A program made the position numbers and the translations under genes. A DNA stretch of 17,817 bases, taken from NCBI RefSeq assembly GCF_963974515.1, contig NZ_CAXBDD010000080.1, forward strand, positions 1 through 17,817, in the 5' to 3' direction. Under the pieces are notes generated by a model. The model saw only the letters and a list, made by a program, of their open reading frames with translations, had not been told where the DNA came from and did not search any database. Origin of the DNA: Sunxiuqinia sp963974515 (GTDB lineage: Bacteria > Bacteroidota > Bacteroidia > Bacteroidales > Prolixibacteraceae). Of the stretch, positions 1 to 8,250 are shown piece after piece; the stretch's first letter is position 1; each line of letters begins with the position of its first letter.

Positions 1-2
1 CT

Positions 3-74
3 TCCAATGACTGGCCCCGGCTGTTCAGCGGAGGAATGCTGCGGGCACTTAGTTTTTTATTCCGTTTTGGGTAA
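3..74 (+). CDS. Possible C-terminal end of an upstream gene (partial)
   Basis: One + strand frame is open from the window edge to a TAA at 72-74 and reads as about 23 residues ending LSFLFRFG, including the stretch NDWPRLFSG. It could be the last residues of a protein that begins before the window. The stretch is too short to assign a family, and an open frame of this length is easily due to chance. No terminator-like hairpin with a T tract follows it before the sigma factor gene. Confidence is low and no function is proposed. Confidence 0.22.
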   Translation, partial: SNDWPRLFSGGMLRALSFLFRFG

Positions 75-181
75 ATGACTGCTCGCATGCAGTTTGTTTA
101 TTTGATTGGACGTTTGATAATTGCGATTAAATCGTTGTTTGTTATTTTGCGCTATATTTACGAAAGTTAAGAGATTGACAA

Positions 182-781
182 TTGCCTAAACGAACTGAAA
201 ATATCGATCGGGTATTGGTTATGAGGATGAAGCGAGGGGATATGAAAGCCTTTCAGGAGCTCTTCGTAACGTATGGTGAAAAGCTATACGAATTCTCTTT
301 TTCCTATTTGAAGGACTCTTTTGTAGCCGAAGAAATTGTGCAGGATGTTTTTCTGCGGATTTGGGAGATCAAGGACGATATTGACGAGGATCGGTCTTTC
401 AAAAGTTTTATCTACCAAATGACGGTGAATAAAGTGTTCAACCATATGAAACACCAGGTTGTCCGGCAAAAGTATGAGAAATACCTGTTGAATTCCGACC
501 ATTCTTTTGGCGATAGCCCTGAAGCTCAACTTCAACTCAGTGAATTGGATCAGCGAATTCGTGCATTGCTTCAAAAAATCCCCGAGCAACAGAGAAATGT
601 TTTCAAATTAAGCCGTATTGAGGGGCTGTCAAATCCGGAGATTGCCGATAAGCTTAATCTATCCATCCGAACGGTTGAAAACCAAATTTACCGGACCACA
701 AAATTTTTGAAAGAGCATCTGAAAGGCGAATACCTTTTTATTCTCTTCTGCTTTTGCAATGGCATCCTTGGCTGCTGCTGA
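182..781 (+). CDS. ECF RNA polymerase sigma factor, FecI-like
   Basis: Predicted extracytoplasmic-function sigma-70 factor that would direct RNA polymerase to the promoters of this PUL once released by its anti-sigma factor. Sigma region 2 spans about residues 22-90 (FQELFVTYGEKLYEF, then the AEEIVQDVFLRIW motif). Sigma region 4 spans about 128-178, with the helix-turn-helix GLSNPEIADKLNLSIRTVEN. Length (199 aa) is normal for the Bacteroidota FecI-like group. The start used here is TTG at 182, just after an in-frame TGA at 176-178; ATG at 221 (residue 14) is an equally plausible start and keeps region 2 intact. The protein ends in an unusual hydrophobic, cysteine-rich tail (Cys 190, 192, 198, 199). 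It lies directly upstream of the fecR-like gene on the same strand, the standard arrangement for a cognate sigma/anti-sigma pair. Family call is certain; the target promoters are inferred from context. Confidence 0.95.
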   Translation: MPKRTENIDRVLVMRMKRGDMKAFQELFVTYGEKLYEFSFSYLKDSFVAEEIVQDVFLRIWEIKDDIDEDRSFKSFIYQMTVNKVFNHMKHQVVRQKYEKYLLNSDHSFGDSPEAQLQLSELDQRIRALLQKIPEQQRNVFKLSRIEGLSNPEIADKLNLSIRTVENQIYRTTKFLKEHLKGEYLFILFCFCNGILGCC

Positions 782-927
782 TTCTTTCAGAATTCTACTT
801 GTTAGCTGACAGAAGTTTGACGTGAATCGATCGTTCTTTCCAGTCGTTTTATATGTGGGCAATAAAGTTTAAAAAAAAAGCAATTTTTTTTGAGTGTTCA
901 CTTTGGACTTCTTGTATTACCTGTGAC

Positions 928-2013
928 ATGAGAAAGAATTCAACGATAGAACCCCGATTTTTCCAGCTGCTTGAAAAGCTTCATGCAGGAGGTTGCAGCT
1001 TACAGGAGCTGTATGAGCTGGAAGCTTTCTTTGAAGAGGAGCAATCGGTTGTAGCGCTAAAAAAACGAATGATTCAAAGCCTGGAGGAAGAGACTTACCA
1101 GGCAAGCGGTCATTTTATAAGCGATCAGACTTTTCAGAAAGTTAGAAAGCAGATCAAACAAAAACAGCACGAGAAAGATTCCCGGTCTGTTCCTTTACAT
1201 TTGCAAATCACAAAAATTGCTGCCATTGTCGTGCTGTCATTTGTTATGGGCGGGTTGCTTGTTAACTTTTTGAATAGCAGGATTGAACCGGAACCGGTAT
1301 CCTATTGCGAAATCGCGGCACCATTGGGTGCAAAATCCAGAGTGGTTTTGCCCGACAGCTCGGTGGTTTGGTTGAATGCAGGCAGCACACTGAAGTATTC
1401 AACAGATTTCAGCAAACACGAACGGCATGTTTCTCTGGTTGGCGAAGGCTATTTTGAGGTGGCAAAAAACGAACGACTACCATTTAAGGTCAATGCTCAT
1501 GGCTTTATAGTTGAGGTTGTTGGAACCGAATTTAATATTCAAGCTTATGAAGATGAACCCATCATTGAGACCATTTTGGTTGACGGTCAAGTCAAGTTGG
1601 ATCATGAGCGGAAGATTATTGACGACCGTGTTTTCATGAGTCCAAACTCCAAAGCCTCGTTCTACAAGAAGCAAGAAGATGCTATTGCCAATGGCGATCC
1701 ACGCCTGGTCATCCTAACCAATATTGACCCACGACCATTGATTGCATGGAAGAATGACCAGTTGATCTTTGAAAATGAAAGGCTGAAAGATTTGGCGGTG
1801 AAACTGGGACGCCAGTATGATTATACGTTCGAGTTTGAATCGACAGATGTCGAAAATTACCGATTCTCAGGGACGCTGGAAGATGAAACCTTGCAACAGG
1901 TGATGGATGTGATCACGCTTACTTCTCCAATTTCATATAAAATAAAAGGAAAAATAGTAACCATTAATAAAGATTTAAAACGAACCAGAAATTTTAAAAA
2001 GCACTTACGATGA
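928..2013 (+). CDS. FecR-family anti-sigma factor (DUF4974 C-terminus)
   Basis: Inner-membrane anti-sigma factor that should hold the upstream sigma factor inactive and receive a signal from the STN domain of the SusC partner. An open frame extends back to an ATG at 853, but the 25 extra residues are lysine- and aromatic-rich and unlike FecR N-termini, so ATG 928 (MRKNSTIEPRFFQLL) is preferred, giving 361 aa. Counting from 928: a cytoplasmic sigma-binding part at 1-90, one transmembrane helix at about 96-116 (ITKIAAIVVLSFVMGGLLV), a periplasmic FecR domain at about 127-225 (APLGAKSRVVLPDSSVVWLN, GEGYFEVAK, VVGTEFNIQAY) and a C-terminal DUF4974 domain at about 285-355 (FENERLKDLAVKLGRQYDY). 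This domain order is typical for Bacteroidota PUL regulators. Family is very secure; partnership with the neighbours is inferred from gene order. Confidence 0.93.
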   Translation: MRKNSTIEPRFFQLLEKLHAGGCSLQELYELEAFFEEEQSVVALKKRMIQSLEEETYQASGHFISDQTFQKVRKQIKQKQHEKDSRSVPLHLQITKIAAIVVLSFVMGGLLVNFLNSRIEPEPVSYCEIAAPLGAKSRVVLPDSSVVWLNAGSTLKYSTDFSKHERHVSLVGEGYFEVAKNERLPFKVNAHGFIVEVVGTEFNIQAYEDEPIIETILVDGQVKLDHERKIIDDRVFMSPNSKASFYKKQEDAIANGDPRLVILTNIDPRPLIAWKNDQLIFENERLKDLAVKLGRQYDYTFEFESTDVENYRFSGTLEDETLQQVMDVITLTSPISYKIKGKIVTINKDLKRTRNFKKHLR

Positions 2014-2018
2014 AAATA

Positions 2019-2048
2019 AAAGGGAACAGACTGACATCCGTTCCCTTT
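2019..2048 (+). terminator. Hairpin just after the fecR-like stop codon
   Basis: AAAGGGAAC (2019-2027) and GTTCCCTTT (2040-2048) form a perfect 9-bp stem around a 12-nt loop, six bases after the TGA stop at 2011-2013. The position suggests a 3' end or processing hairpin for the sigma/fecR transcript, so that susC would be started from its own promoter. Only three T residues follow at the end of the stem, so intrinsic termination would be weak; an mRNA-stabilising or partial attenuating role is equally possible. Confidence 0.5.
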
Positions 2049-2111
2049 GAAAAATGATTGAGTTAAATTTTAATCGATGCTGCATAAGTTGGTAGCTGCT
2101 GCAAGCATCTA

Positions 2112-2129
2112 TTGTTAACCATTTAACAA
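2112..2129. promoter_or_regulatory. Inverted repeat just upstream of susC start
   Basis: TTGTTAA (2112-2118) and TTAACAA (2123-2129) are perfect 7-bp arms separated by four bases, ending nine bases before the SusC ATG at 2139. It could be a small 5'-leader hairpin affecting translation or a protein-binding site. Being AT-rich and short it may also be a chance palindrome. No match to the Bacteroidota TTTG/TAnnTTTG promoter with proper spacing was found in 2014-2138, which would fit ECF-sigma control of susC, but absence of a match is weak evidence. Confidence 0.3.
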
Positions 2130-2138
2130 ACCAAATGT

Positions 2139-5100
2139 ATGAAAAAAAATCGGATTGGATTTGTTTTCCCTGCGAAGGGTAAACTAAAAAAAACACTGCT
2201 TGTGATGAAATTAACAGCCATTTTTATCTTGGCTTTCCTGGTACAGGTAAACGCCTCGGTTTATTCGCAGACTACCAAGTTTGACGGCGACTACCGTGGT
2301 AAAACGATTCGGGAAGTCTTTAATGAGATTGAGAATCAAAGTCGCTTCCGTTTTTTCTTTAACGACGATTTCACCAACATCGATCAGGTGGTGGACTTCA
2401 CGGTTAAAGATGCGAATGTTGAAGGGATTTTAGACCGACTTTTTAAAGGTTCGGATATCAGTTATAAAATTCTGGAAAACGATTTGATTGTTTTGACCAC
2501 GACGCAAAGTGCTCAGGCGAGGATGATCACCGGGAAAGTGCTTGACTCGGGAGGACAGCCACTGCCTGGGGTCACTGTTGTAGCCAAGGGCACCACCCGG
2601 GGAACCATTACCGACTTTGATGGCAATTATTCCATCAACCTGGAGGCCGGAGTTACTACGCTGGTTTTCTCTTTTGTTGGGATGGAAACCCTGGAAGTGG
2701 AAGTGGGCAGTCAAAGTGTGATTAACATTACTATGAACGAATCATCCATTGGTCTGGAAGAAGTGGTTGCCATTGGTTACGGTGTTCAAAAAAAGGAATC
2801 GTTAACCGGGGCTATTTCAGGCGTGACGGCCGAAGATTTGGACCGGGTGCATTCCACCACCGTTTCGGGAGCACTGGCCGGTAAAATTGCCGGGGTAACC
2901 TTCCGCATGCCTGACGGACGCCCGGGAGCCAGCGCCACCATTCAGATTCGTAACATGGGGAATCCGTTGTATGTTATCGATGGGATTCAAAAAGATGCCG
3001 GACAGTTTAACAACCTTTCTCCAAACGACATCGAGAGTATCACCGTATTGAAAGATGCTTCGGCAGCGATTTACGGGGTGCGTGCGGCTAATGGGGTTGT
3101 GGTTGTGACGACCAAACGTGGTAAGTTGGGCACAAAAAATACCATTAATGTAGATGCTTATACCGGCTGGCAAAACTGGACCCGTTTTCCGGAAACCGTA
3201 GGTGCCTATGAGTGGATGCTTGGAAAAGCGTATGCGGATATGAATCTGGATGGTGCAACTAACATCACACAGGACGAGTTGGACAAGTGGCGTGCGGGTA
3301 CCGAGCCTGGTTATCAAAGTTTCGATTGGTATGATTTTATTATCCAACCCAATTCCCCACAAACGTCTATTAATGTCAGTACTTCGGGTGGATCGGATAA
3401 AATCAATTACTACTTGTCAGTGACCCGTTTGGATCAGAACTCGATGCTGGGACGTGAATTTACCTTCGGACGGACCAACTTTCAATCCAATATTGATGCG
3501 AAAGTTACGGATCGTTTAAAAGTTGGTGTTTCGATCAACGGACGTGTTGAAACGCGCGACAACCCGGGTGTTCCTGGTGGTGATGACTATTGGGCACCCC
3601 GTTTTGCTTTGTTCCGTAACCGCCCAACGGAGCGTCCTTACGCCAATGACAATCCCGAATATATCAACAACATTGGTCACATGGCCGAAAACTGGGGTCT
3701 GCTAACCAAGGAAAAATCAGGTTACTGGACCGAAGACTGGCGCGTACTACAATTAAACTTCACCGGTGAGTACGATGTCCCCATTGATGGTTTGAGTGTG
3801 AAGGGAACCTATTCGCATTACATCGCCGACCGTTTAATGAACGGTCACGAATACACCTACGAAGCTTATTCCTATTTTCCGGAAACAGACGAATACCGGG
3901 TGACTTTCACCATGAATAATCCCTGGAGGGAGCGTGGAACCCATAAAGTGCTGGAAACCGTTTTGCAGGGCCAGATCAACTATGCGAAAGAATTCGGCAA
4001 GCATGGCATAGCGGCGACTTTCGTTAATGAGCGCATTGAACGGCGCGATTTGGATGTTTGGGTACATGCCGTACCAAAAACAAATGCTTTGCCCTTGCTT
4101 CAATTTCCGGACATCGACACCTATAATGATTCAGATGATGAAAGTGCCCGGATCGGATATATTGGCCGTTTCAACTACAATTACGACAATAAATACTATT
4201 TGGAGTTGGCCGGACGTCAGGATGCTTCCTGGAAGTTTATTTCCGATGAGCGCTGGGGATTTTTCCCATCGGCCTCGGTGGGCTGGCGGATTACGGAAGA
4301 AAATTTTGCTAAAGCGCTATTGGGAGAGAGCAGTCTGGATTTAAAACTGCGTGCCTCTTACGGAGAGCTGGGAGACGACAATGTAGGGATCGGTAACTTC
4401 GATTACCTGACTGGTTACAATTATGCTTCACAAGCCGTGATTATGGATGGAGAGATTATTACCGGAGCTCGCGACAGGGGTGTTCCCATTACCTCCATTT
4501 CATGGTACACCAGTACGATTACCGACATTGGTGCCGATTATTCGTTTATGAATGGTAAATTGAGTGGTACGGTTGATTATTTCTACCGGAAACGCGAAGG
4601 TTTGCGGGGGCGTAAATATGATATTCTGATTCCGAACGAAGTGGGCTACTCGTTACCCGATGAAAATGTAAATAGTGACGCGATTATGGGTGCTGAAACC
4701 TCTATCGCTTACAACGGAAAGACCGGAGATTTAAACTATACTTTGGGCGGAAACATCTCGTTTGCCCGAGAGAAGTTCCTGGAATCCTACAAGCCTCGCT
4801 TTGGAAACTCCTGGCATGAGTACCGAAATTCATCAGAAGACCGTTGGACCGGTATTTTCTGGGGATACGAAGTAATTGGCCAATTTGAATCATTTGAAGA
4901 AATCAACAACTACCCGATCAATAACGATGGTGAAGGAAACCGCACCATGTTGCCTGGTGACTTGATCTACGAGGATGTGAATGGTGATGGACGTATTAAC
5001 GGTTTAGATGAACGTCCTATTGGATTTCCAAGAAACCGGAACCCCATTGTTAACTTTGGTTTCCATATTAGCGCCGACTATAAGGGTTTTGACCTGAAAG

Positions 5101-5552
5101 CGGATTTCTCAGGAGGTTCGGCCTACTCCTACAACCAGAACTGGGAAATGCGCTGGCCTTACCAGAACACAGGGAACTTGTTGAGACAGTTTTATGATGA
5201 CCGTTGGCACCGCGAAGATCCTTTCGATTTGAACAGCCCATGGATTGCGGGTAGGTATCCTGCTTTGCGTTTCAACACCGGTTGGCACAACAACTACAAT
5301 AAACAATCGACTTTTTGGTTGACCAATGCACGCTATCTCCGTTTGAGAACTTTGGAAGTGGGCTACACCATTCCGCAGTACCTGGTTCAGAAAGTGGGAA
5401 TGCAAAAAGCGCGTTTGTATGTGAACTCCTACAACCTTTTTTCCATTGATAATCTCAGAAAACTGGGTGTTGAGCCGGAAGTAATGGATGAAAATGGTTT
5501 GCAATACCCACAAAACAGCATGGTCAATGTTGGTGTTAACCTTTCTTTCTAA
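2139..5552 (+). CDS. susC: SusC-family TonB-dependent glycan transporter with STN domain
   Basis: Outer-membrane, TonB-dependent channel that imports oligosaccharides captured by the SusD partner. The 1137-aa protein has a long signal peptide (about 1-44, ending VYSQ), an STN signalling domain at about 45-119 (GKTIREVFNEI, NVEGILDRLF), a carboxypeptidase-D-like regulatory domain at about 130-200 (ITGKVLDSGGQPLPGVTVVA, DFDGNYSI), a TonB box region near 206-215 (LEEVVAIGYG), a plug at about 217-328 (NPLYVIDGI, DIESITVLKDASAAIYG, VVVVTTKRG) and a 22-strand-type barrel ending in the usual aromatic C-terminus (VNVGVNLSF). The STN domain is the feature that couples such transporters to FecR/FecI, matching the two genes upstream. 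It is separated from fecR by 125 bases containing two inverted repeats, and susD starts 7 bases after its stop. Family is certain; the transported glycan is unknown. Confidence 0.97.
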   Translation: MKKNRIGFVFPAKGKLKKTLLVMKLTAIFILAFLVQVNASVYSQTTKFDGDYRGKTIREVFNEIENQSRFRFFFNDDFTNIDQVVDFTVKDANVEGILDRLFKGSDISYKILENDLIVLTTTQSAQARMITGKVLDSGGQPLPGVTVVAKGTTRGTITDFDGNYSINLEAGVTTLVFSFVGMETLEVEVGSQSVINITMNESSIGLEEVVAIGYGVQKKESLTGAISGVTAEDLDRVHSTTVSGALAGKIAGVTFRMPDGRPGASATIQIRNMGNPLYVIDGIQKDAGQFNNLSPNDIESITVLKDASAAIYGVRAANGVVVVTTKRGKLGTKNTINVDAYTGWQNWTRFPETVGAYEWMLGKAYADMNLDGATNITQDELDKWRAGTEPGYQSFDWYDFIIQPNSPQTSINVSTSGGSDKINYYLSVTRLDQNSMLGREFTFGRTNFQSNIDAKVTDRLKVGVSINGRVETRDNPGVPGGDDYWAPRFALFRNRPTERPYANDNPEYINNIGHMAENWGLLTKEKSGYWTEDWRVLQLNFTGEYDVPIDGLSVKGTYSHYIADRLMNGHEYTYEAYSYFPETDEYRVTFTMNNPWRERGTHKVLETVLQGQINYAKEFGKHGIAATFVNERIERRDLDVWVHAVPKTNALPLLQFPDIDTYNDSDDESARIGYIGRFNYNYDNKYYLELAGRQDASWKFISDERWGFFPSASVGWRITEENFAKALLGESSLDLKLRASYGELGDDNVGIGNFDYLTGYNYASQAVIMDGEIITGARDRGVPITSISWYTSTITDIGADYSFMNGKLSGTVDYFYRKREGLRGRKYDILIPNEVGYSLPDENVNSDAIMGAETSIAYNGKTGDLNYTLGGNISFAREKFLESYKPRFGNSWHEYRNSSEDRWTGIFWGYEVIGQFESFEEINNYPINNDGEGNRTMLPGDLIYEDVNGDGRINGLDERPIGFPRNRNPIVNFGFHISADYKGFDLKADFSGGSAYSYNQNWEMRWPYQNTGNLLRQFYDDRWHREDPFDLNSPWIAGRYPALRFNTGWHNNYNKQSTFWLTNARYLRLRTLEVGYTIPQYLVQKVGMQKARLYVNSYNLFSIDNLRKLGVEPEVMDENGLQYPQNSMVNVGVNLSF

Positions 5553-5559
5553 CCTAAAA

Positions 5560-7455
5560 ATGAGAATGAATATGAAAAAATTTAGTTATATACTAATCGT
5601 TTTGCTGGCCTTTAGCTGGAGCTGCAATGATGATGATTTTCTGGACAGGGAGCCAACCAACATTTTGCTGGATCACCAGGTTTGGAACGATGAAAGCTTG
5701 ATTCTCTCGGTTGTTTCAGATTTATATTTTCGGATTCCGGAATACCAGTCGGTGACTAGCTGGTGGACCTATGCCGATTTTGATGAAGCCTTCGCTTCCA
5801 ACTTTGGCGATTACTGGCGACATAAGAATAACGAATGGGGTTATGGCGACTGGGGCCTTTGGAATTACGATTACATCCGTGAATTGAATCTTTACATTCA
5901 AAAAGCCAGTTCGGAGCTGACAGATGAGTTGGATCCCGCGGTAAAAGCTCGTTTTGTAGCTGAGGGCCGATTCCTGCGTGCGGTCAATTATTTTGAACTC
6001 GTCAAGCGCATGGGTGGCGTACCACTGATTTTGGAGCCTTTAACTTACGATTTTAGTGGTGATGCATCTTACCTGGAATACCCACGTGCAAAAGAATCGG
6101 AAGTTTATGATTTTATTCTAAACGAACTGGATGAAATTAAGAATGATTTGCCTAATGATACGGAAGTGAAAAGTCGTGCCACGCAAGGGGTGGTGCTGGC
6201 CATGAAATCACGCGTGGCACTTTATGCCGCTTCCATTGCGAAATACGGAGTTAATACGCCCAGCGTATCACTGCCCGGTGGTGAGGTTGGTATTCCGGCC
6301 AGCATGGCCGATGGCTACTACACCATTGCCCTGGATGCAGCCGAAGAGTTGATTAATAACGGGCCGTACTCCTTGTACGAAAAGAAGGAAGACTTATCTG
6401 AAAACTTCTCCAGCTTGTTTATCGACAAAGCAAATAATCCGGAGGTGATTTTTGTCCGTGACTTTGTTCAAAGTGAACGCTGGGACGGACGTGCCAACCT
6501 GTGGACCTTGTGGAACCAACCTTGGTCGGGAGCCGAAGACCTGGAAGGCGGACGCACCAATCCTTCGCTGAACCTGGTTCAGTCGTTTGAAATGCTGGAT
6601 AATACCTTCCAGACTTTTGAGACGATGAGTGGTGGCGATTACGTCTATTTCGACAGTCCGCTGGACATGTTTGCGGGACGTGATGCCCGTTTAGCGGGAA
6701 CAGTCATGTTGCCAGGATCGAAGTTTAAAGGAAAAGACCTGGATATTTGGGCTGGTTATATTTTGGCTGATGGCACCATTTTTACCGGTGATGAGTTTGG
6801 TCAGCGAAAAGAACTGCCGGGGACAGACACCCCTCGTCAGGTTGTTGGCTTTGATGGCCCCATTGATGGACGTGAGTTTAGCGCCCAGTCAGGTTTCTAT
6901 GTTCGTAAATTCATGGATACGGCTACTGGTTCGGGCCAGCGTGGTTTGAAAAGTGACCGCTGGTGGGTACGCTACCGCTTGGGCGAAGTGTATTTGAATG
7001 CCGCCGAAGCCGCCTTTGAACTGGGCGACGAAGATGCTGCTGCCGAATACCTGAATGCGTTGCGTCGTCGTGCCGGTTTTACCATCGACCTGACTGCGGC
7101 TGATCTATCGTTTGATCGCATTGCCCATGAGCGCAAAGTGGAGCTGGCATTTGAAGGGCACCAGTTGTGGGATATGAAGCGCTGGCGTTTAGCCCACGTG
7201 GTTTGGAACGGCGAACAAGCACCATTGACTGATCAGCCTTGGAAGGCCGACGAAGTGAGTACCCGCGTGTTTGGCTTGTGGCCCTACAAATATTATGAGC
7301 CGGGAAGCCCGAACAATGAAAAATACGTCTTTAAGCAAGTCGTACCCGGTCAGGTAACCGGTGCTGATCGTTTCCGCCTGGGTAACTACTATTCATTTAT
7401 CAATGATGATATCAGAAATAACAATCCACAAATTGTTAAGAATCCGAACCAATAA
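5560..7455 (+). CDS. susD: SusD/RagB-family surface glycan-binding lipoprotein
   Basis: Outer-membrane lipoprotein that caps the SusC channel and binds glycan for import. The open frame reaches back to 5488 inside susC, but the lipoprotein signal (MKKFSYILIVLLAFSWSC) fixes the start at ATG 5560, 5566 or 5572; 5560 is used, giving 631 aa with lipid Cys22. The Cys is followed by Asn-Asp-Asp-Asp, an acidic stretch resembling Bacteroidota lipoprotein export signals, so the protein should face outside. The N-terminal SusD signature is DDFLDREPTNILL. A TPR-type helix appears at GRFLRAVNYFELVKRMGGVP, and the conserved C-terminal RagB region includes VRYRLGEVYLNAAEAAFELG, LNALRRRAGF and HERKVELAFEGHQLWDMKRW. 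It is 7 bases downstream of susC and 12 bases upstream of the DUF3823 gene, clearly one transcript. Ligand is not deducible. Confidence 0.96.
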   Translation: MRMNMKKFSYILIVLLAFSWSCNDDDFLDREPTNILLDHQVWNDESLILSVVSDLYFRIPEYQSVTSWWTYADFDEAFASNFGDYWRHKNNEWGYGDWGLWNYDYIRELNLYIQKASSELTDELDPAVKARFVAEGRFLRAVNYFELVKRMGGVPLILEPLTYDFSGDASYLEYPRAKESEVYDFILNELDEIKNDLPNDTEVKSRATQGVVLAMKSRVALYAASIAKYGVNTPSVSLPGGEVGIPASMADGYYTIALDAAEELINNGPYSLYEKKEDLSENFSSLFIDKANNPEVIFVRDFVQSERWDGRANLWTLWNQPWSGAEDLEGGRTNPSLNLVQSFEMLDNTFQTFETMSGGDYVYFDSPLDMFAGRDARLAGTVMLPGSKFKGKDLDIWAGYILADGTIFTGDEFGQRKELPGTDTPRQVVGFDGPIDGREFSAQSGFYVRKFMDTATGSGQRGLKSDRWWVRYRLGEVYLNAAEAAFELGDEDAAAEYLNALRRRAGFTIDLTAADLSFDRIAHERKVELAFEGHQLWDMKRWRLAHVVWNGEQAPLTDQPWKADEVSTRVFGLWPYKYYEPGSPNNEKYVFKQVVPGQVTGADRFRLGNYYSFINDDIRNNNPQIVKNPNQ

Positions 7456-7467
7456 AAACGTAGCAAA

Positions 7468-8169
7468 ATGACTAAAATAAAATTAATCATATTATTGGGA
7501 GTTGTTGTCGGTTTTCTTACTTCATGCGAGTGGGATAACTACGATGCCCCGGGATCCATGCTTCAGGGAAATATTGTCTATAATGGGGAAGCCATCAATG
7601 TGAGTTACAACGATGTAATATTCCAATTGTGGGAGCCTGGATGGCAGTTGGATATCCCCATCGACGTGACCGTTGATCAGGATGGTTCCTACTCAGCGCT
7701 GTTGTTCAATGGTACCTACAAACTGATTATTCCTTCGGCTCAAGGGCCTTGGCGGAATAAGGTGAACTCAACAACCGGTTCAGATACCATTTTGGTCAAT
7801 CTGAATGGCGATATGAACCTGGATATTGAAGTGGAGCCGTATTACATGATTCGCAATGCTCAGTTCTCGGCAAGCGGACGCGATGTGACCGCCACTTTTC
7901 AAGCTGAGAAAATCATCACTGATGCGGGTGCCCGCGACATCGAACGTGTGAACCTGTATATTGGGAAAACGCAGTTCGTGGACTTCCGCGGTTTTGTTGC
8001 TGAAGCAGAAATTGGCGGTGGCGACATTGCCAACCCCGGTGCAATCAGCATGACGGCAACCGTACCGTCGCTGACACCAAACCAAAACTATGTGTATGCA
8101 CGGGTAGGTTTGAAGATTGCAGGCGTGGAAGACATGATATTCTCTTCGGTGCAGAAAATTGATCTGTAA
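7468..8169 (+). CDS. DUF3823-type lipoprotein, probable surface glycan-binding accessory
   Basis: 233-aa lipoprotein resembling the DUF3823 proteins found directly after susD in many Bacteroidota PULs. The signal peptide ends at the lipobox GFLTSC (Cys20), followed by Glu-Trp-Asp-Asn-Tyr-Asp, an acidic start compatible with surface export. The first half (about 30-115) reads as a carboxypeptidase-regulatory-like beta-sandwich with MLQGNIVYNGEAI, FQLWEPGWQLDIPIDVTV and GSYSALLFNGTYKLIIP. The second half (about 118-233) is another beta-rich module with FSASGRDVTATFQAEK and a closing VYARVGLKIAGVEDMIFSSV. No catalytic motif is visible. Position as third gene of the susCD unit, immediately before a strong terminator, suggests a surface glycan-binding or complex-stabilising role like SusE/SusF-type proteins; that role is inference, and the family is recognised from memory of its N-terminal pattern. 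Confidence 0.82.
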   Translation: MTKIKLIILLGVVVGFLTSCEWDNYDAPGSMLQGNIVYNGEAINVSYNDVIFQLWEPGWQLDIPIDVTVDQDGSYSALLFNGTYKLIIPSAQGPWRNKVNSTTGSDTILVNLNGDMNLDIEVEPYYMIRNAQFSASGRDVTATFQAEKIITDAGARDIERVNLYIGKTQFVDFRGFVAEAEIGGGDIANPGAISMTATVPSLTPNQNYVYARVGLKIAGVEDMIFSSVQKIDL

Positions 8170-8190
8170 TCATTTCGGTTAAAATTAATG

Positions 8191-8231
8191 GGCCATCCGG
8201 ATGAATTTATTGTTCACGGATGGCCTTTTTT
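8191..8231 (+). terminator. Intrinsic-type terminator after the susCD-DUF3823 unit
   Basis: GGCCATCCG (8191-8199) pairs perfectly with CGGATGGCC (8217-8225), giving a GC-rich 9-bp stem that can be lengthened inside the loop by TGAA/TTCA (8202-8205 with 8213-8216, leaving a 2-nt bulge). Six T residues follow at 8226-8231. It lies 21 bases after the TAA of the DUF3823 gene. This is the strongest terminator in the window and probably limits read-through from the binding/import genes into the enzyme genes. It also shows that the ATG at 8188, one base-run before the stem, is not the start of the next gene. Confidence 0.85.
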
Positions 8232-8250
8232 ACTTGATAAAAAATGGGTC

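Noticed and set aside
124..134. Short palindrome CGATTAAATCG upstream of the sigma factor gene
   Set aside because: Five-base AT-rich arms are too likely by chance, and no second copy elsewhere in the window supports a regulator site.
2817..3362. Long minus-strand open frame within susC (181 codons)
   Set aside because: It lies wholly inside the confident susC coding region, has no recognisable motif and is best explained as a frame shadow of codon bias.
5488..5559. Upstream extension of susD overlapping the end of susC
   Set aside because: The 24 added residues precede a perfect lipoprotein signal peptide and lie in susC coding sequence; the true start is at 5560-5572.
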